From VFMC01 sp037131575 (GTDB lineage: Bacteria > Actinomycetota > Acidimicrobiia > Acidimicrobiales > Ilumatobacteraceae): a DNA stretch of 6,625 nucleotides. Each line of letters begins with the position of its first letter. Positions within the stretch are counted from its first letter, which is position 1. The notes beneath the pieces are model-generated. The model made no database searches and was not told the DNA's origin. It saw only the letters and a list, made by a program, of their open reading frames with translations. Shown here piece after piece: positions 1-5,776 of the stretch. The stretch is taken from positions 1-6,625 of the forward strand of contig JBAXQV010000172.1 of the NCBI GenBank assembly GCA_037131575.1. Direction: 5' to 3'. The position numbers and the translations under genes were made by a program.

Positions 1-14
1 GGGGAAGAGCAGCC

Positions 15-56
15 GTTCACCTGCACCTGTTCACCTGCACCTGTTCACCTGCACCC
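15..56. repeat. 14-bp direct tandem repeat, three copies
   Basis: Three head-to-tail copies of GTTCACCTGCACCT lie at 15-28, 29-42 and 43-56. The third differs only in its last base. The array sits directly upstream of proC, and each copy contains TTCACC, a partial match to a -35 hexamer. The last copy places TTCACC 16 bp before a TAGTCT box. Nothing else can be assigned to bases 1-77, and no gene end is visible there. Confidence 0.9.
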
Positions 57-71
57 GGTGCGGCGTAGTCT
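44..71 (+). promoter_or_regulatory. Candidate proC promoter, probably leaderless
   Basis: TTCACC (44-49) and TAGTCT (66-71) are separated by 16 bp and resemble -35 and -10 elements. The -10-like box ends 6 bp before the ATG at 78, so transcription would begin at or within a base or two of the start codon. There is no Shine-Dalgarno sequence in those 6 bp. Leaderless genes with a TANNNT box at this distance are common in actinobacteria. The assignment rests on motif matching alone. Confidence 0.4.
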
Positions 72-77
72 TGGCCC

Positions 78-866
78 ATGGCGGCGAAGCTGGCGATACT
101 CGGTGGCGGCAACATGGGCGCGGCACTTGCCGGTGGCCTCGTGCGCGGTGCGTGGTGCCAACCCGATGAACTGGCGATCGTCGAGGTGGTCGCGGCGCGG
201 CGCGAGGTGTTGGCACAGCAGTTCCCCGGTGTGCAAGTGAGCGACACCGTGGGCCCGTGCAGCGCTGCGGTGATCGCGGTGAAGCCCCACGATGTGCCCG
301 ATGCCGTTGCCGCAGCCGTAGCGGGTGGCGCGAGGCGCGTGCTGTCGATCGCAGCCGGGGTGTCGCTGGCCACCTTGTGTGAGGCCGCCGGTAGCGGTGT
401 GGCCGTGGTGCGCTCGATGCCGAATACACCGGCGTTGGTGGGCGAGGGTGCCTCGGCCATCGCTGGTGGTACGGATATCACCGAGGCCGACCTGGTGTGG
501 GCCGAGGGCATCCTCGGTGCCGTCGGTTCGGTGGTGCGCGTGCCCGAGTATCAGCTCGATGCAGTCACCGGCCTTGCCGGTTCTGGCCCCGCCTACCTGT
601 TCCTCATCGCCGAGGCGCTCATCGATGCCGGTGTGCTGGCCGGCTTGGCTCGCCCCGTGGCGGTGCAACTGGTCGAGCAGCTCTTCGTCGGCTCGGCGGC
701 GCTCCTGGCCGACCGGGGCGACCCAGCTGCACTGCGGGCCATGGTCACCTCGCCCGGCGGCACCACGGCGGCTGGCCTGCGCGAACTCGAGCAGGCCGGG
801 GTGCGTTCGGCACTGCTCGAAGCGGTCATGGCGGCCACGGCGCGCAGCCGCGAACTCGGGGCCTGA
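78..866 (+). CDS. proC: Pyrroline-5-carboxylate reductase
   Basis: This cytosolic enzyme reduces 1-pyrroline-5-carboxylate to L-proline with NAD(P)H, the final step of proline synthesis. The 262-residue length is normal for the family. The N-terminal Rossmann fold shows the dinucleotide-binding glycine motif GGGNMG at residues 9-14 and AVKP at 67-70. The family signature RSMPNTPALVGEG is at 112-124. The C-terminal helical dimerisation and active-site domain contains DAVTGLAGSGPAYLF (161-175) and the block MVTSPGGTTAAGLREL (222-237), which matches the ProC signature. The ATG at 78 places the Rossmann strand right at the N-terminus, as expected, and follows a TANNNT box by 6 bp. No key residue is missing. 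The gene appears to be a single unit, followed by a weak terminator. Confidence 0.97.
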   Translation: MAAKLAILGGGNMGAALAGGLVRGAWCQPDELAIVEVVAARREVLAQQFPGVQVSDTVGPCSAAVIAVKPHDVPDAVAAAVAGGARRVLSIAAGVSLATLCEAAGSGVAVVRSMPNTPALVGEGASAIAGGTDITEADLVWAEGILGAVGSVVRVPEYQLDAVTGLAGSGPAYLFLIAEALIDAGVLAGLARPVAVQLVEQLFVGSAALLADRGDPAALRAMVTSPGGTTAAGLRELEQAGVRSALLEAVMAATARSRELGA

Positions 867-897
867 ACCGGGTCTCGGAAACACGCCCCTGTCATTC

Positions 898-930
898 GAG
901 GTCGGACCAGAAAAGAATTTCGACCTTTTT
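898..930 (+). terminator. Weak intrinsic terminator after proC
   Basis: GAGGTCG (898-904) can pair with CGACCTT (921-927), giving six Watson-Crick pairs plus one G-T pair around a 16-nt loop. The 3' arm runs into TTTTT (926-930). The stem is short and the loop large, so this would be a modest terminator. It lies 32 bp after the proC stop. A second inverted repeat, AGAAAAG (909-915) with CTTTTCT (941-947), overlaps it and could form an alternative fold. Confidence 0.35.
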
Positions 931-941
931 CGATGTGACTC

Positions 942-970
942 TTTTCTCAGCGGTACAGGTGTCCTAGAGT
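942..970 (+). promoter_or_regulatory. Candidate promoter for the small RNA at 977-1081
   Basis: TAGAGT at 965-970 is a good actinobacterial -10 (TANNNT) inside the context GTGTCCTAGAGTGACC. No convincing -35 exists: the bases at the right distance are TTTTCT (942-947, 17-bp spacer). Transcription would start near 977. It is the only promoter-like box I noticed between the end of proC and the hairpin cluster, and it fits the position of the downstream terminator. Confidence 0.35.
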
Positions 971-976
971 GACCAT

Positions 977-1081
977 CGCGATACGACGAACGGTTGTTCT
1001 TCAACCGGAGTCGCGCCCGCAAGGGCTGCGCCGAATGGGTTGGTGCCATCGGGGGGTTGGCATCAACCCGTTCGCATTTTT
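977..1081 (+). ncRNA. Putative structured small RNA or leader of about 105 nt
   Basis: No coding signature is seen here, but three hairpins follow each other almost without gaps. Hairpin 1 pairs CGGTTG (991-996) with CAACCG (1002-1007) around a TTCTT loop. Hairpin 2 pairs CGCGCCC (1012-1018) with GGGC-T-GCGC less its last base (1023-1030), with one bulged T at 1027 and a GCAA (GNRA) tetraloop. Hairpin 3 is a 16-pair stem (1032-1074) followed by five T residues. A promoter-like TAGAGT lies just upstream. The downstream SAM hydrolase gene has its own TANNNT box after the terminator, which favours an independent small RNA. A regulated leader of that gene remains possible. I do not recognise a known RNA family. 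The 5' end is an estimate. Confidence 0.5.
1032..1081 (+). terminator. Strong Rho-independent terminator
   Basis: CGAATGGGTTGGTGCC (1032-1047) pairs along its whole length with GGCATCAACCCGTTCG (1059-1074). That gives 16 contiguous pairs, of which only 1036:1070 and 1043:1063 are G-T wobbles. The loop is 11 nt and contains six consecutive G. The stem is followed after two bases by TTTTT (1077-1081). Such a long U-tailed hairpin stands out in high-GC DNA. It ends 7 bp before an ATG and 31 bp before the preferred GTG start of the next gene, so it either ends a small RNA or attenuates that gene. Confidence 0.75.
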
Positions 1082-1097
1082 CGGCTCATGTCGCCGC

Positions 1098-1103
1098 TAG
1101 CGT
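1098..1103 (+). promoter_or_regulatory. Candidate -10 box for a leaderless SAM hydrolase transcript
   Basis: TAGCGT matches TANNNT and ends 8 bp before the GTG at 1112. No -35 match is seen at the right distance; the region is the T-rich terminator tail. The box would let the gene be transcribed independently of the terminator just upstream. Confidence 0.25.
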
Positions 1104-1111
1104 GCGCGACC

Positions 1112-2017
1112 GTGAGCCGCCGCTACGAAACCGTCACGTTCCTGTCCGATTACGGCACCCGTGACGAGTTCGTGGGCCTCGTGAAAGCAGTGCTGCGCGA
1201 CCTTGCGCCCCATGCCGTGGTCATCGACCTCACGCACCACATCGCCCCGTTCGATGTGCGCGCCGGCAGCCTCGCCCTGGCTCGGTCGGTGGGGTACCTG
1301 CCCGAGGGCATCGTGCTCGCCGTGGTCGACCCAGGTGTGGGTACTGAGCGTCGTGCCGTGGCCATCGAGGTGGCTGGTGGTGCCGGTGTGATCATCGGCC
1401 CCGACAACGGGTTGCTCGCCCCCGCCGTGGCCATGGCCGGTGGTGCCGAACGTGCGGTGGTGCTGAACAACCCCGACTACCAACTGCCTGCTCCGGGCGC
1501 CACGTTCGCCGGACGCGACATCTTCGCCCCGGCCGCAGCGCACCTCTGCAACGGGGTCGACCTCTACGAACTCGGCGACCCCATCGACCCCGAACTGTTG
1601 CTGCCCGGTGTGGTGCCGCTCAGCCGCTTCGAGGCCGGCGTGGTGATGTGCGAGGTGCTGTGGGTCGATCACTACGGCAACTGCCAACTCAACATCGGCC
1701 CCGACGACCTCGCCGATCTGGCGATCAGCGGCTTGGGGCAACGGGTGCGTGTGACGGTTGGCGATCGCGCCGCGCCCACGGTACGTGTGGCCCTGCTGGC
1801 CGACTCATTCGCCGCCGTGGGCATCGGTGCCGTGGGCCTCGTGGTCGATTCGTACGGCATGTTGGCGCTGGCGCTCGACCGCCGCTCGGCCGCCGAGGAG
1901 CTGGGCATTGCTGCCGGCGATCAGGTGGAGCTCGCTGCGCTCACCGATGGCGGTGCCGACGGTGCTGCCAGCAGTGGCGTCACCAGCCCGGTCACGCTGC
2001 GCCGCCCCAACAGCTGA
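1112..2017 (+). CDS. S-adenosyl-L-methionine hydrolase (adenosine-forming), DUF62/SAM hydroxide adenosyltransferase family
   Basis: Members of this family use water to cleave SAM into adenosine and L-methionine. From the GTG at 1112 the protein has 301 residues. The N-terminal domain shows SDYG (12-15), DLTHHI (39-44), VVDPGVGTERR (71-81), GPDNG (96-100) and TFAGRDIFAP (131-140). These are the conserved SAM-site and Asp-Arg-His blocks of the hydrolase branch. The C-terminal beta-barrel domain contains DHYGNCQLNI (186-195), the usual D-x-x-GN motif. The reading frame stays open upstream to a TTG at 1040 and an ATG at 1088. Those starts would overlap or abut the terminator and add residues without family similarity, whereas GTG 1112 begins five codons before the conserved strand. 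The last 25 or so residues are Gly/Ala/Ser-rich and look like a free tail. The biological role of the family is poorly defined. Confidence 0.9.
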   Translation: MSRRYETVTFLSDYGTRDEFVGLVKAVLRDLAPHAVVIDLTHHIAPFDVRAGSLALARSVGYLPEGIVLAVVDPGVGTERRAVAIEVAGGAGVIIGPDNGLLAPAVAMAGGAERAVVLNNPDYQLPAPGATFAGRDIFAPAAAHLCNGVDLYELGDPIDPELLLPGVVPLSRFEAGVVMCEVLWVDHYGNCQLNIGPDDLADLAISGLGQRVRVTVGDRAAPTVRVALLADSFAAVGIGAVGLVVDSYGMLALALDRRSAAEELGIAAGDQVELAALTDGGADGAASSGVTSPVTLRRPNS

Positions 2018-2032
2018 ATTGCGGTCCTCCAT

Positions 2033-2112
2033 TATCGGACACGACGGGTATCGGACACGACGGGTATCAGGCACGACGGGTATCAGGCACGACGGGCACG
2101 GGCACGACGGGG
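2033..2112. repeat. 16-bp direct tandem repeat, five copies
   Basis: Five head-to-tail 16-bp units fill 2033-2112, starting 16 bp after the SAM hydrolase stop. Units 1-2 are TATCGGACACGACGGG, units 3-4 are TATCAGGCACGACGGG, and unit 5 (2097-2112) matches units 3-4 at 12 of 16 positions. The pairwise pattern suggests stepwise duplication of neighbouring units. There is no spacer between units, so this is a minisatellite and not a CRISPR array. The array lies between the SAM hydrolase stop and the start of the small membrane-protein gene. Confidence 0.92.
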
Positions 2113-2131
2113 CCGGTGACGACTGCATTCG

Positions 2132-2137
2132 GTAGGG
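2132..2137 (+). promoter_or_regulatory. Candidate -10 box for the 27-aa gene
   Basis: TAGGGT fits TANNNT and ends 9 bp before the ATG at 2147. The overlapping bases AGGGTGAG could instead act as a weak Shine-Dalgarno sequence, so the signal is ambiguous. No -35 match is evident. Confidence 0.25.
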
Positions 2138-2146
2138 TGAGCGGCG

Positions 2147-2230
2147 ATGCGCCCCGCCATTACGCTCACCCTCGGTCTGCTGCTGTTCGTCATCCTGCTC
2201 TCCGGCATCATCGCCCTCGTTCGGCTCTAG
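2147..2230 (+). CDS. Small single-helix membrane protein, 27 aa, unknown function
   Basis: The ATG at 2147 opens a 27-codon frame ending in TAG at 2228-2230. The product starts MRPAIT, then has one uninterrupted hydrophobic stretch at residues 5-25 (rich in Leu, Ile and Val, with Gly10 and Gly20), and ends in RL. A plausible translation or leaderless-transcription signal precedes it. The stop codon overlaps the stop of the convergent operon in the shared CTAG, which is typical of two real genes packed end to end. I recognise no family. A one-pass protein of this size might be a regulator of a membrane partner, but nothing here names the partner. Chance occurrence cannot be excluded at this length. 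Confidence 0.5.
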   Translation: MRPAITLTLGLLLFVILLSGIIALVRL

Positions 2231-3462
2231 GCCGGTGGCGCCTCACGAGGCGCGCCGCTGCTGAGCAACGGCCGCGCCACGAGATACACCAGGCCCACGA
2301 ACACCGAGAGCCCCACCAGTAGACACAGCGTCGCGGCGGCCGATGCCCAGCCCTGCGACCACGCCGATGCCACCTGGCTGTGGCTCCACACATCGACCCG
2401 GTCGATACCACCCACCACCGTCACCAACCCGGCCCCCACGGCGAGCGTCACCCCGAGCAGGGTTGGCACCGGGGCATGCTCGGGTGCAGCGTCATTTTCC
2501 CGTGGTGTTGCCGCCCACCAGGCGGTGCCACACGCGCCGAGAGCCACCAGCGGGGCCACGCAGTACCACAGCACGCTCACACCGCCAGCGGCGCGAATGC
2601 CGGGCGATGTGAAGTATCCGACGCTGTCGATGAAGAACACGATGGCCGCAAGCGAGAGGCACACCACCAACGTGCGACGGAGCCGGCGGGGTGTAGTGGC
2701 CAGCACCACGAACGCGCCGATGAGCACAGCGCAACCCACCACCACCATCACGATCCACACCGTGGGGGAGGGCGGCGGCAGCCATTCGAGCCGCCCAGTC
2801 ACCGCAACCTCAGTTGGCGCACCGGGCGCGCCAGGTCCACTGGGCGCAACGGGCGCACTTGATGCGTTCGCCGCAGTCGCATCACCACCGCTCGTCACCT
2901 GCAGCGGCACCTTCCACTCGGGGAAGATCACGTTCACCGCATCGGGGTGGGCGCGAACTGCGTCGGGGGGAGTGGGGTCCATCCAGTGCGTGCGATGGTC
3001 GTGCCAGCGCACGGTGTGCCCGGTGGAGATGAGCACCCAACTGGGGGCGGCCTTCGCATCAGCGTCTGCCGGCAGCGGCGTGCGCGCATAGCGGTCTTGG
3101 TTGAGGTAGGTGGCCGGCGAGTGCTCGTTGCGCTCGACGCCGCGAGCCGAGATGCGCAGGTACGGCTCGCCCTCGTAGCCGAGCACCACCACGGCGTCGT
3201 TGCCCGGCGTGGTGCCCGGTGTAGTGCCCGACGGGGTGTACGAGAGTTCGAGCGTGCCGGCCAGATCGGCGGTGCGCACCGTCAACCCGGGTAGGGCCGG
3301 TTCCACCGAGGTGATCGAGGTGCGGTAGTTCGACGTGGCCTGCACCCCGCCGGCGTGCGATGGCACAGGAGCATTGCCGGCCAGGTGCGCAGATGTGTTC
3401 GGCAGTGCCAGTGCAAGTGTCAGCACGGCAGCATGCCCGAGCGCAGCCAGGCGGCTGAACAT
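2227..3462 (-). CDS. Secreted-domain / five-helix membrane protein with WHDHRTHWM motif, third gene of the copper operon
   Basis: The 411-residue protein starts at the ATG that overlaps the copCD stop (TGATG). The frame is open 25 codons further upstream, but that extension lacks a signal and lies inside copCD. Residues 1-26 form a signal peptide (MFSRLAALGH, hydrophobic core, then NTSA). An extracytoplasmic domain of about 200 residues holds EGEPYLRI (97-104), SPATYLNQ (115-122) and the striking WHDHRTHWM (153-161). A Pro/Gly/Ala-rich linker (about 190-220) leads to five predicted helices near 235-255, 264-284, 295-318, 334-352 and 374-397. The RRLRR after the first helix supports a cytoplasmic loop there. 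I recall similar proteins beside CopC genes in actinobacteria but cannot name a family. Copper binding by the His/Trp/Met cluster is inference from the motif and the operon. Confidence 0.85.
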   Translation of the reverse strand: MFSRLAALGHAAVLTLALALPNTSAHLAGNAPVPSHAGGVQATSNYRTSITSVEPALPGLTVRTADLAGTLELSYTPSGTTPGTTPGNDAVVVLGYEGEPYLRISARGVERNEHSPATYLNQDRYARTPLPADADAKAAPSWVLISTGHTVRWHDHRTHWMDPTPPDAVRAHPDAVNVIFPEWKVPLQVTSGGDATAANASSAPVAPSGPGAPGAPTEVAVTGRLEWLPPPSPTVWIVMVVVGCAVLIGAFVVLATTPRRLRRTLVVCLSLAAIVFFIDSVGYFTSPGIRAAGGVSVLWYCVAPLVALGACGTAWWAATPRENDAAPEHAPVPTLLGVTLAVGAGLVTVVGGIDRVDVWSHSQVASAWSQGWASAAATLCLLVGLSVFVGLVYLVARPLLSSGAPREAPPA

Positions 3463-5258
3463 CACTTCACGGTGAGGTCGAGGTTGAACGTGGTGGCGTC
3501 GAAGTCGGTGTAGCGGGCGACGATCTCGAAGGTCCACGTTCCTGGCAGCGGTAGCACCACACCGGAACCGGTGAGGTGGCCGGGGCCGGCCGTTTGCAGG
3601 GGAAGGTCGATGGGGCCCACTTGTTTCGCGGTGAGCGTGGCCGTGACGGTGATCTCGGTGGGTTGTTCGACCGTGCCCGACGAGTTGGTGATGTACACGT
3701 GCACGGTGGTGCCCCCGCTCACAGCCGGGTCGAGCGTGAGTTGCGCGATGCGGGTGCCTTGCACTGCGGTCGCCGAGGCCACGGCTGGGGCATTTGCCAC
3801 GCGGGGCGGCGGCGAGTTACCGAGGCCGGCGGTGGCAGCCAGCACGATGATGATGCCCAGTGCTTCGGCCAGCACAGTGCGTCGCAACGCGCCGTCATGT
3901 GAGACTTCGTCATGTGAGATTTCGGCATGTGAGATTTCGGCATGTGAGATTTCGGCATGTGAGATGTCGGCATGTGAGTAATCGGTCGCAGCGTCGGTCT
4001 CGGTCGCAGCCTCGGCTTCGGTCGGCATGTCGGCGTCGGTCTCGGCCTCAGCCGCGGTGATGTCTCGTTGTTGGTGATGGTTGGTGAGCCAGCGAGTCAC
4101 TGCGGCGATCGACACCACAGCAGCGATGATCACCAACTTCGCCAACAACCAGGCGCCATAGGTGCTGTTACGCAGCGCCGCGAACGACTCCGACTGCCGC
4201 CAAGCATTCACCGTGCCCGTGATGGAGAGCGCAACCACCGACCCCAGGGCCCATGGCGAGAAGCGAGCGGCCCCACGCCATAGTTGGCCGATGGGGCTGA
4301 TACCGATGAGGAACAGGCCACCGGCCCAGATCGACATCGCCAACAGGTGCACCAAGGTGGCGATGAACCCCACCACCAACCACCTGCCCGTGACACTGTG
4401 GCCACCTGCGGCCACCACCGCCGCCAACCCCACACCGGCGTACACCAGCAGTACCGTCACCCAGCGTCGACCGTGCAGGCGAGTACGCACGGCGATGACA
4501 CCGATGGCCAACACGAAGATCGCCAGGCGAATGAACCACCACATGCCCGATGTGGTGTTCCACACCGAACGCCAGGCCCACCACGAATGGGCCACGATGG
4601 TGGCCTGCGCAGCGATCATCAGCATCGTGCCGAGCACGCCGAGCATGGCGCCCGCGTAGAGCAGGTTGCCGGTGCGACGGCGATCGATGGCGCCGGGTAC
4701 GAACAGCGTGCCGGCCAACGCGCCACCGAGCAACAGCGCCAACCCGAGGAAACTCGTGGCACGGCCCACACCCAGCCACACCTCGTTCGAACCACCCGGG
4801 CGGTTCGATGTGAGCAGATCGTTCACCAGGTTGGGGTTGGTGGTGGTGGGTGTGCCCACCGTGAAGGTGAAGGCGCCGCTCACCGGATGCGAATCGTCGG
4901 AGATCGCCTTCCAGGCCACCACGTAGGTGCCGTTCGCCAACGTGGGCACCTGGGCGGTGAGCACGGCACCCGTGTCGTCTTGGGTGACGGCGCCGAGGGC
5001 GACGGCGGTACCGTCGGCGGCCACCAATCGGATCGAATCGTCCACCTTGTTCACACCTTCGTCGAAGGTGAGCGTGATGGAGGTGGGCGCATCGGTGAGT
5101 ACTGCGTTGGCAGGCGGACTCGAACTCTGCAACGTGGCATGCGCCGATACGGTGCCTGCAGCGCCGAGCACCCCCACGAGCGATGCCACGAGTGCCGCCA
5201 GCAGCGCCGACAGGGTGAACGCGACGCGGCGATTCACGGGGCGGGGAAGAGTGCTCAT
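3462..5258 (-). CDS. copCD: CopC-CopD fusion copper protein with C-terminal YtkA-like domain
   Basis: This 598-residue envelope protein is expected to bind periplasmic copper and move it across, or sense it at, the membrane, like CopC/CopD and YcnJ. A signal peptide ends at VSA, leaving His40 as the first mature residue. The CopC domain (40-135) keeps the Cu(II) ligands His40, Asp122 and His124 and contains no Met, so the Met-rich Cu(I) site is absent. CopD follows with about eight helices (165-187, 199-224, 238-257, 265-287, 292-319, 333-353, 368-390, 461-480), including AHSWWAW (223-229), GGH (285-287) and VHLLAMSIWAGG (303-314). Residues 391-460 form an unusual Asp/Glu/His-rich loop. The last 110 residues look like an extracytoplasmic Ig-like domain resembling YtkA. 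The ATG overlaps the sigma-factor stop (ATGA), with GAGG 4 nt upstream. The direction of copper movement is not shown by the sequence. Confidence 0.93.
   Translation of the reverse strand: MSTLPRPVNRRVAFTLSALLAALVASLVGVLGAAGTVSAHATLQSSSPPANAVLTDAPTSITLTFDEGVNKVDDSIRLVAADGTAVALGAVTQDDTGAVLTAQVPTLANGTYVVAWKAISDDSHPVSGAFTFTVGTPTTTNPNLVNDLLTSNRPGGSNEVWLGVGRATSFLGLALLLGGALAGTLFVPGAIDRRRTGNLLYAGAMLGVLGTMLMIAAQATIVAHSWWAWRSVWNTTSGMWWFIRLAIFVLAIGVIAVRTRLHGRRWVTVLLVYAGVGLAAVVAAGGHSVTGRWLVVGFIATLVHLLAMSIWAGGLFLIGISPIGQLWRGAARFSPWALGSVVALSITGTVNAWRQSESFAALRNSTYGAWLLAKLVIIAAVVSIAAVTRWLTNHHQQRDITAAEAETDADMPTEAEAATETDAATDYSHADISHAEISHAEISHAEISHDEVSHDGALRRTVLAEALGIIIVLAATAGLGNSPPPRVANAPAVASATAVQGTRIAQLTLDPAVSGGTTVHVYITNSSGTVEQPTEITVTATLTAKQVGPIDLPLQTAGPGHLTGSGVVLPLPGTWTFEIVARYTDFDATTFNLDLTVK
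3896..3985. repeat. 15-bp in-frame minisatellite, six copies, inside copCD
   Basis: Six head-to-tail 15-bp units run from 3896 to 3985. The three central copies (3911-3955) are identical on the + strand (CATGTGAGATTTCGG) and the outer copies carry one to three changes. Because 15 is a multiple of 3, changes in copy number keep the copCD frame. On the coding strand the array encodes pentapeptides of the form SHAEI, with His at residues 429, 434, 439, 444, 449 and 454. The identical central copies point to recent expansion. Confidence 0.95.
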
Positions 5259-5776
5259 CTGGCCTCACTTTGGCGAAGGGCGTCGAGTAGTTCGGCTCGG
5301 GCGCGAGCGACCCGCGATCGAATGGTGCCCACGGCACACTCGAGCACCAGTGCCGCATCGTCGTAGCTGAGGCCGAGTTCCTGGGTGAGCACGAATGCCG
5401 CACGCCGATCGGGGTCGATGTGTTCGAGTAACCCGTGCGATGACGCATCGTGGGCCGGTACCGACTCGACGGCGTTGAGACGCATGCGGTGAATGAGCTT
5501 GCGGCGGCGTTGTGCGCGGCGCACAGAGTCGGCACACACATGCCGTGCGATCTGCAGCAACCACGCCTGGACCGGTGCGTCGCCGCGGTAGGTGTCGAGC
5601 GAACGGAGCGCGCGCAAATAGGTGTCTTGGACGAGGTCGTCGCGGTCGTGGCTCGAACCGAGCAGCTCGCACAGTCGACCAACAGCCGGTTGAGTTCGAC
5701 GGACCAGCTCGCCCAGCGCCGCGTCGTCGCCTTCGCGTGCAGCGTCGATGAGTGCACGCAACGGATCTCCTCCCAC
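5255..5776 (-). CDS. ECF-type RNA polymerase sigma factor
   Basis: The protein is a two-domain sigma-70 family factor that would direct RNA polymerase to a small regulon. From the GTG at 5776 it has 173 residues, usual for the ECF group. Sigma region 2 is seen at about 13-88, with DDLVQDTYLRAL (47-58) and WLLQIARHVCADSVRR (72-87). Region 4 is at about 120-167, with the DNA-binding helix-turn-helix GLSYDDAALVLECAVGTIRS (135-154). The frame is open to 5959, but the upstream part reads like non-coding sequence. A TTG at 5761, preceded by GGAGGAG at good spacing, is an alternative start that would shorten it by five residues. The stop overlaps the copCD start (ATGA), so sigma and copper genes form one operon. 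The divergent neighbour is a likely cognate anti-sigma factor. Confidence 0.92.
   Translation of the reverse strand: MGGDPLRALIDAAREGDDAALGELVRRTQPAVGRLCELLGSSHDRDDLVQDTYLRALRSLDTYRGDAPVQAWLLQIARHVCADSVRRAQRRRKLIHRMRLNAVESVPAHDASSHGLLEHIDPDRRAAFVLTQELGLSYDDAALVLECAVGTIRSRVARARAELLDALRQSEAR

Noticed and set aside
1032..1081. An actinobacterial 6C-type RNA on the - strand, because the hairpin loop reads CCCCCC there
   Set aside because: The 6C family has two C-rich loops. Here only one loop carries the C run, the second hairpin has a TTGC loop, and the T tract lies on the + strand side, showing + strand transcription.
1112..2017. SAM-dependent fluorinase or chlorinase, which share the DUF62 fold
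   Set aside because: The sequence keeps the hydrolase-type blocks around SDYG, VVDPGVGTERR and GRDIFAP, and I see no long inserted loop of the fluorinase type and no halometabolite genes nearby.
2033..2112. CRISPR array
   Set aside because: The 16-bp units abut one another without spacers and there are no cas genes. It is a tandem repeat.
4284..5366. A 360-codon open frame on the + strand opposite copCD
   Set aside because: The composition is low-complexity His/Gly/Arg without motifs, and it runs fully antisense to the well-supported CopC-CopD protein. It is a high-GC shadow.
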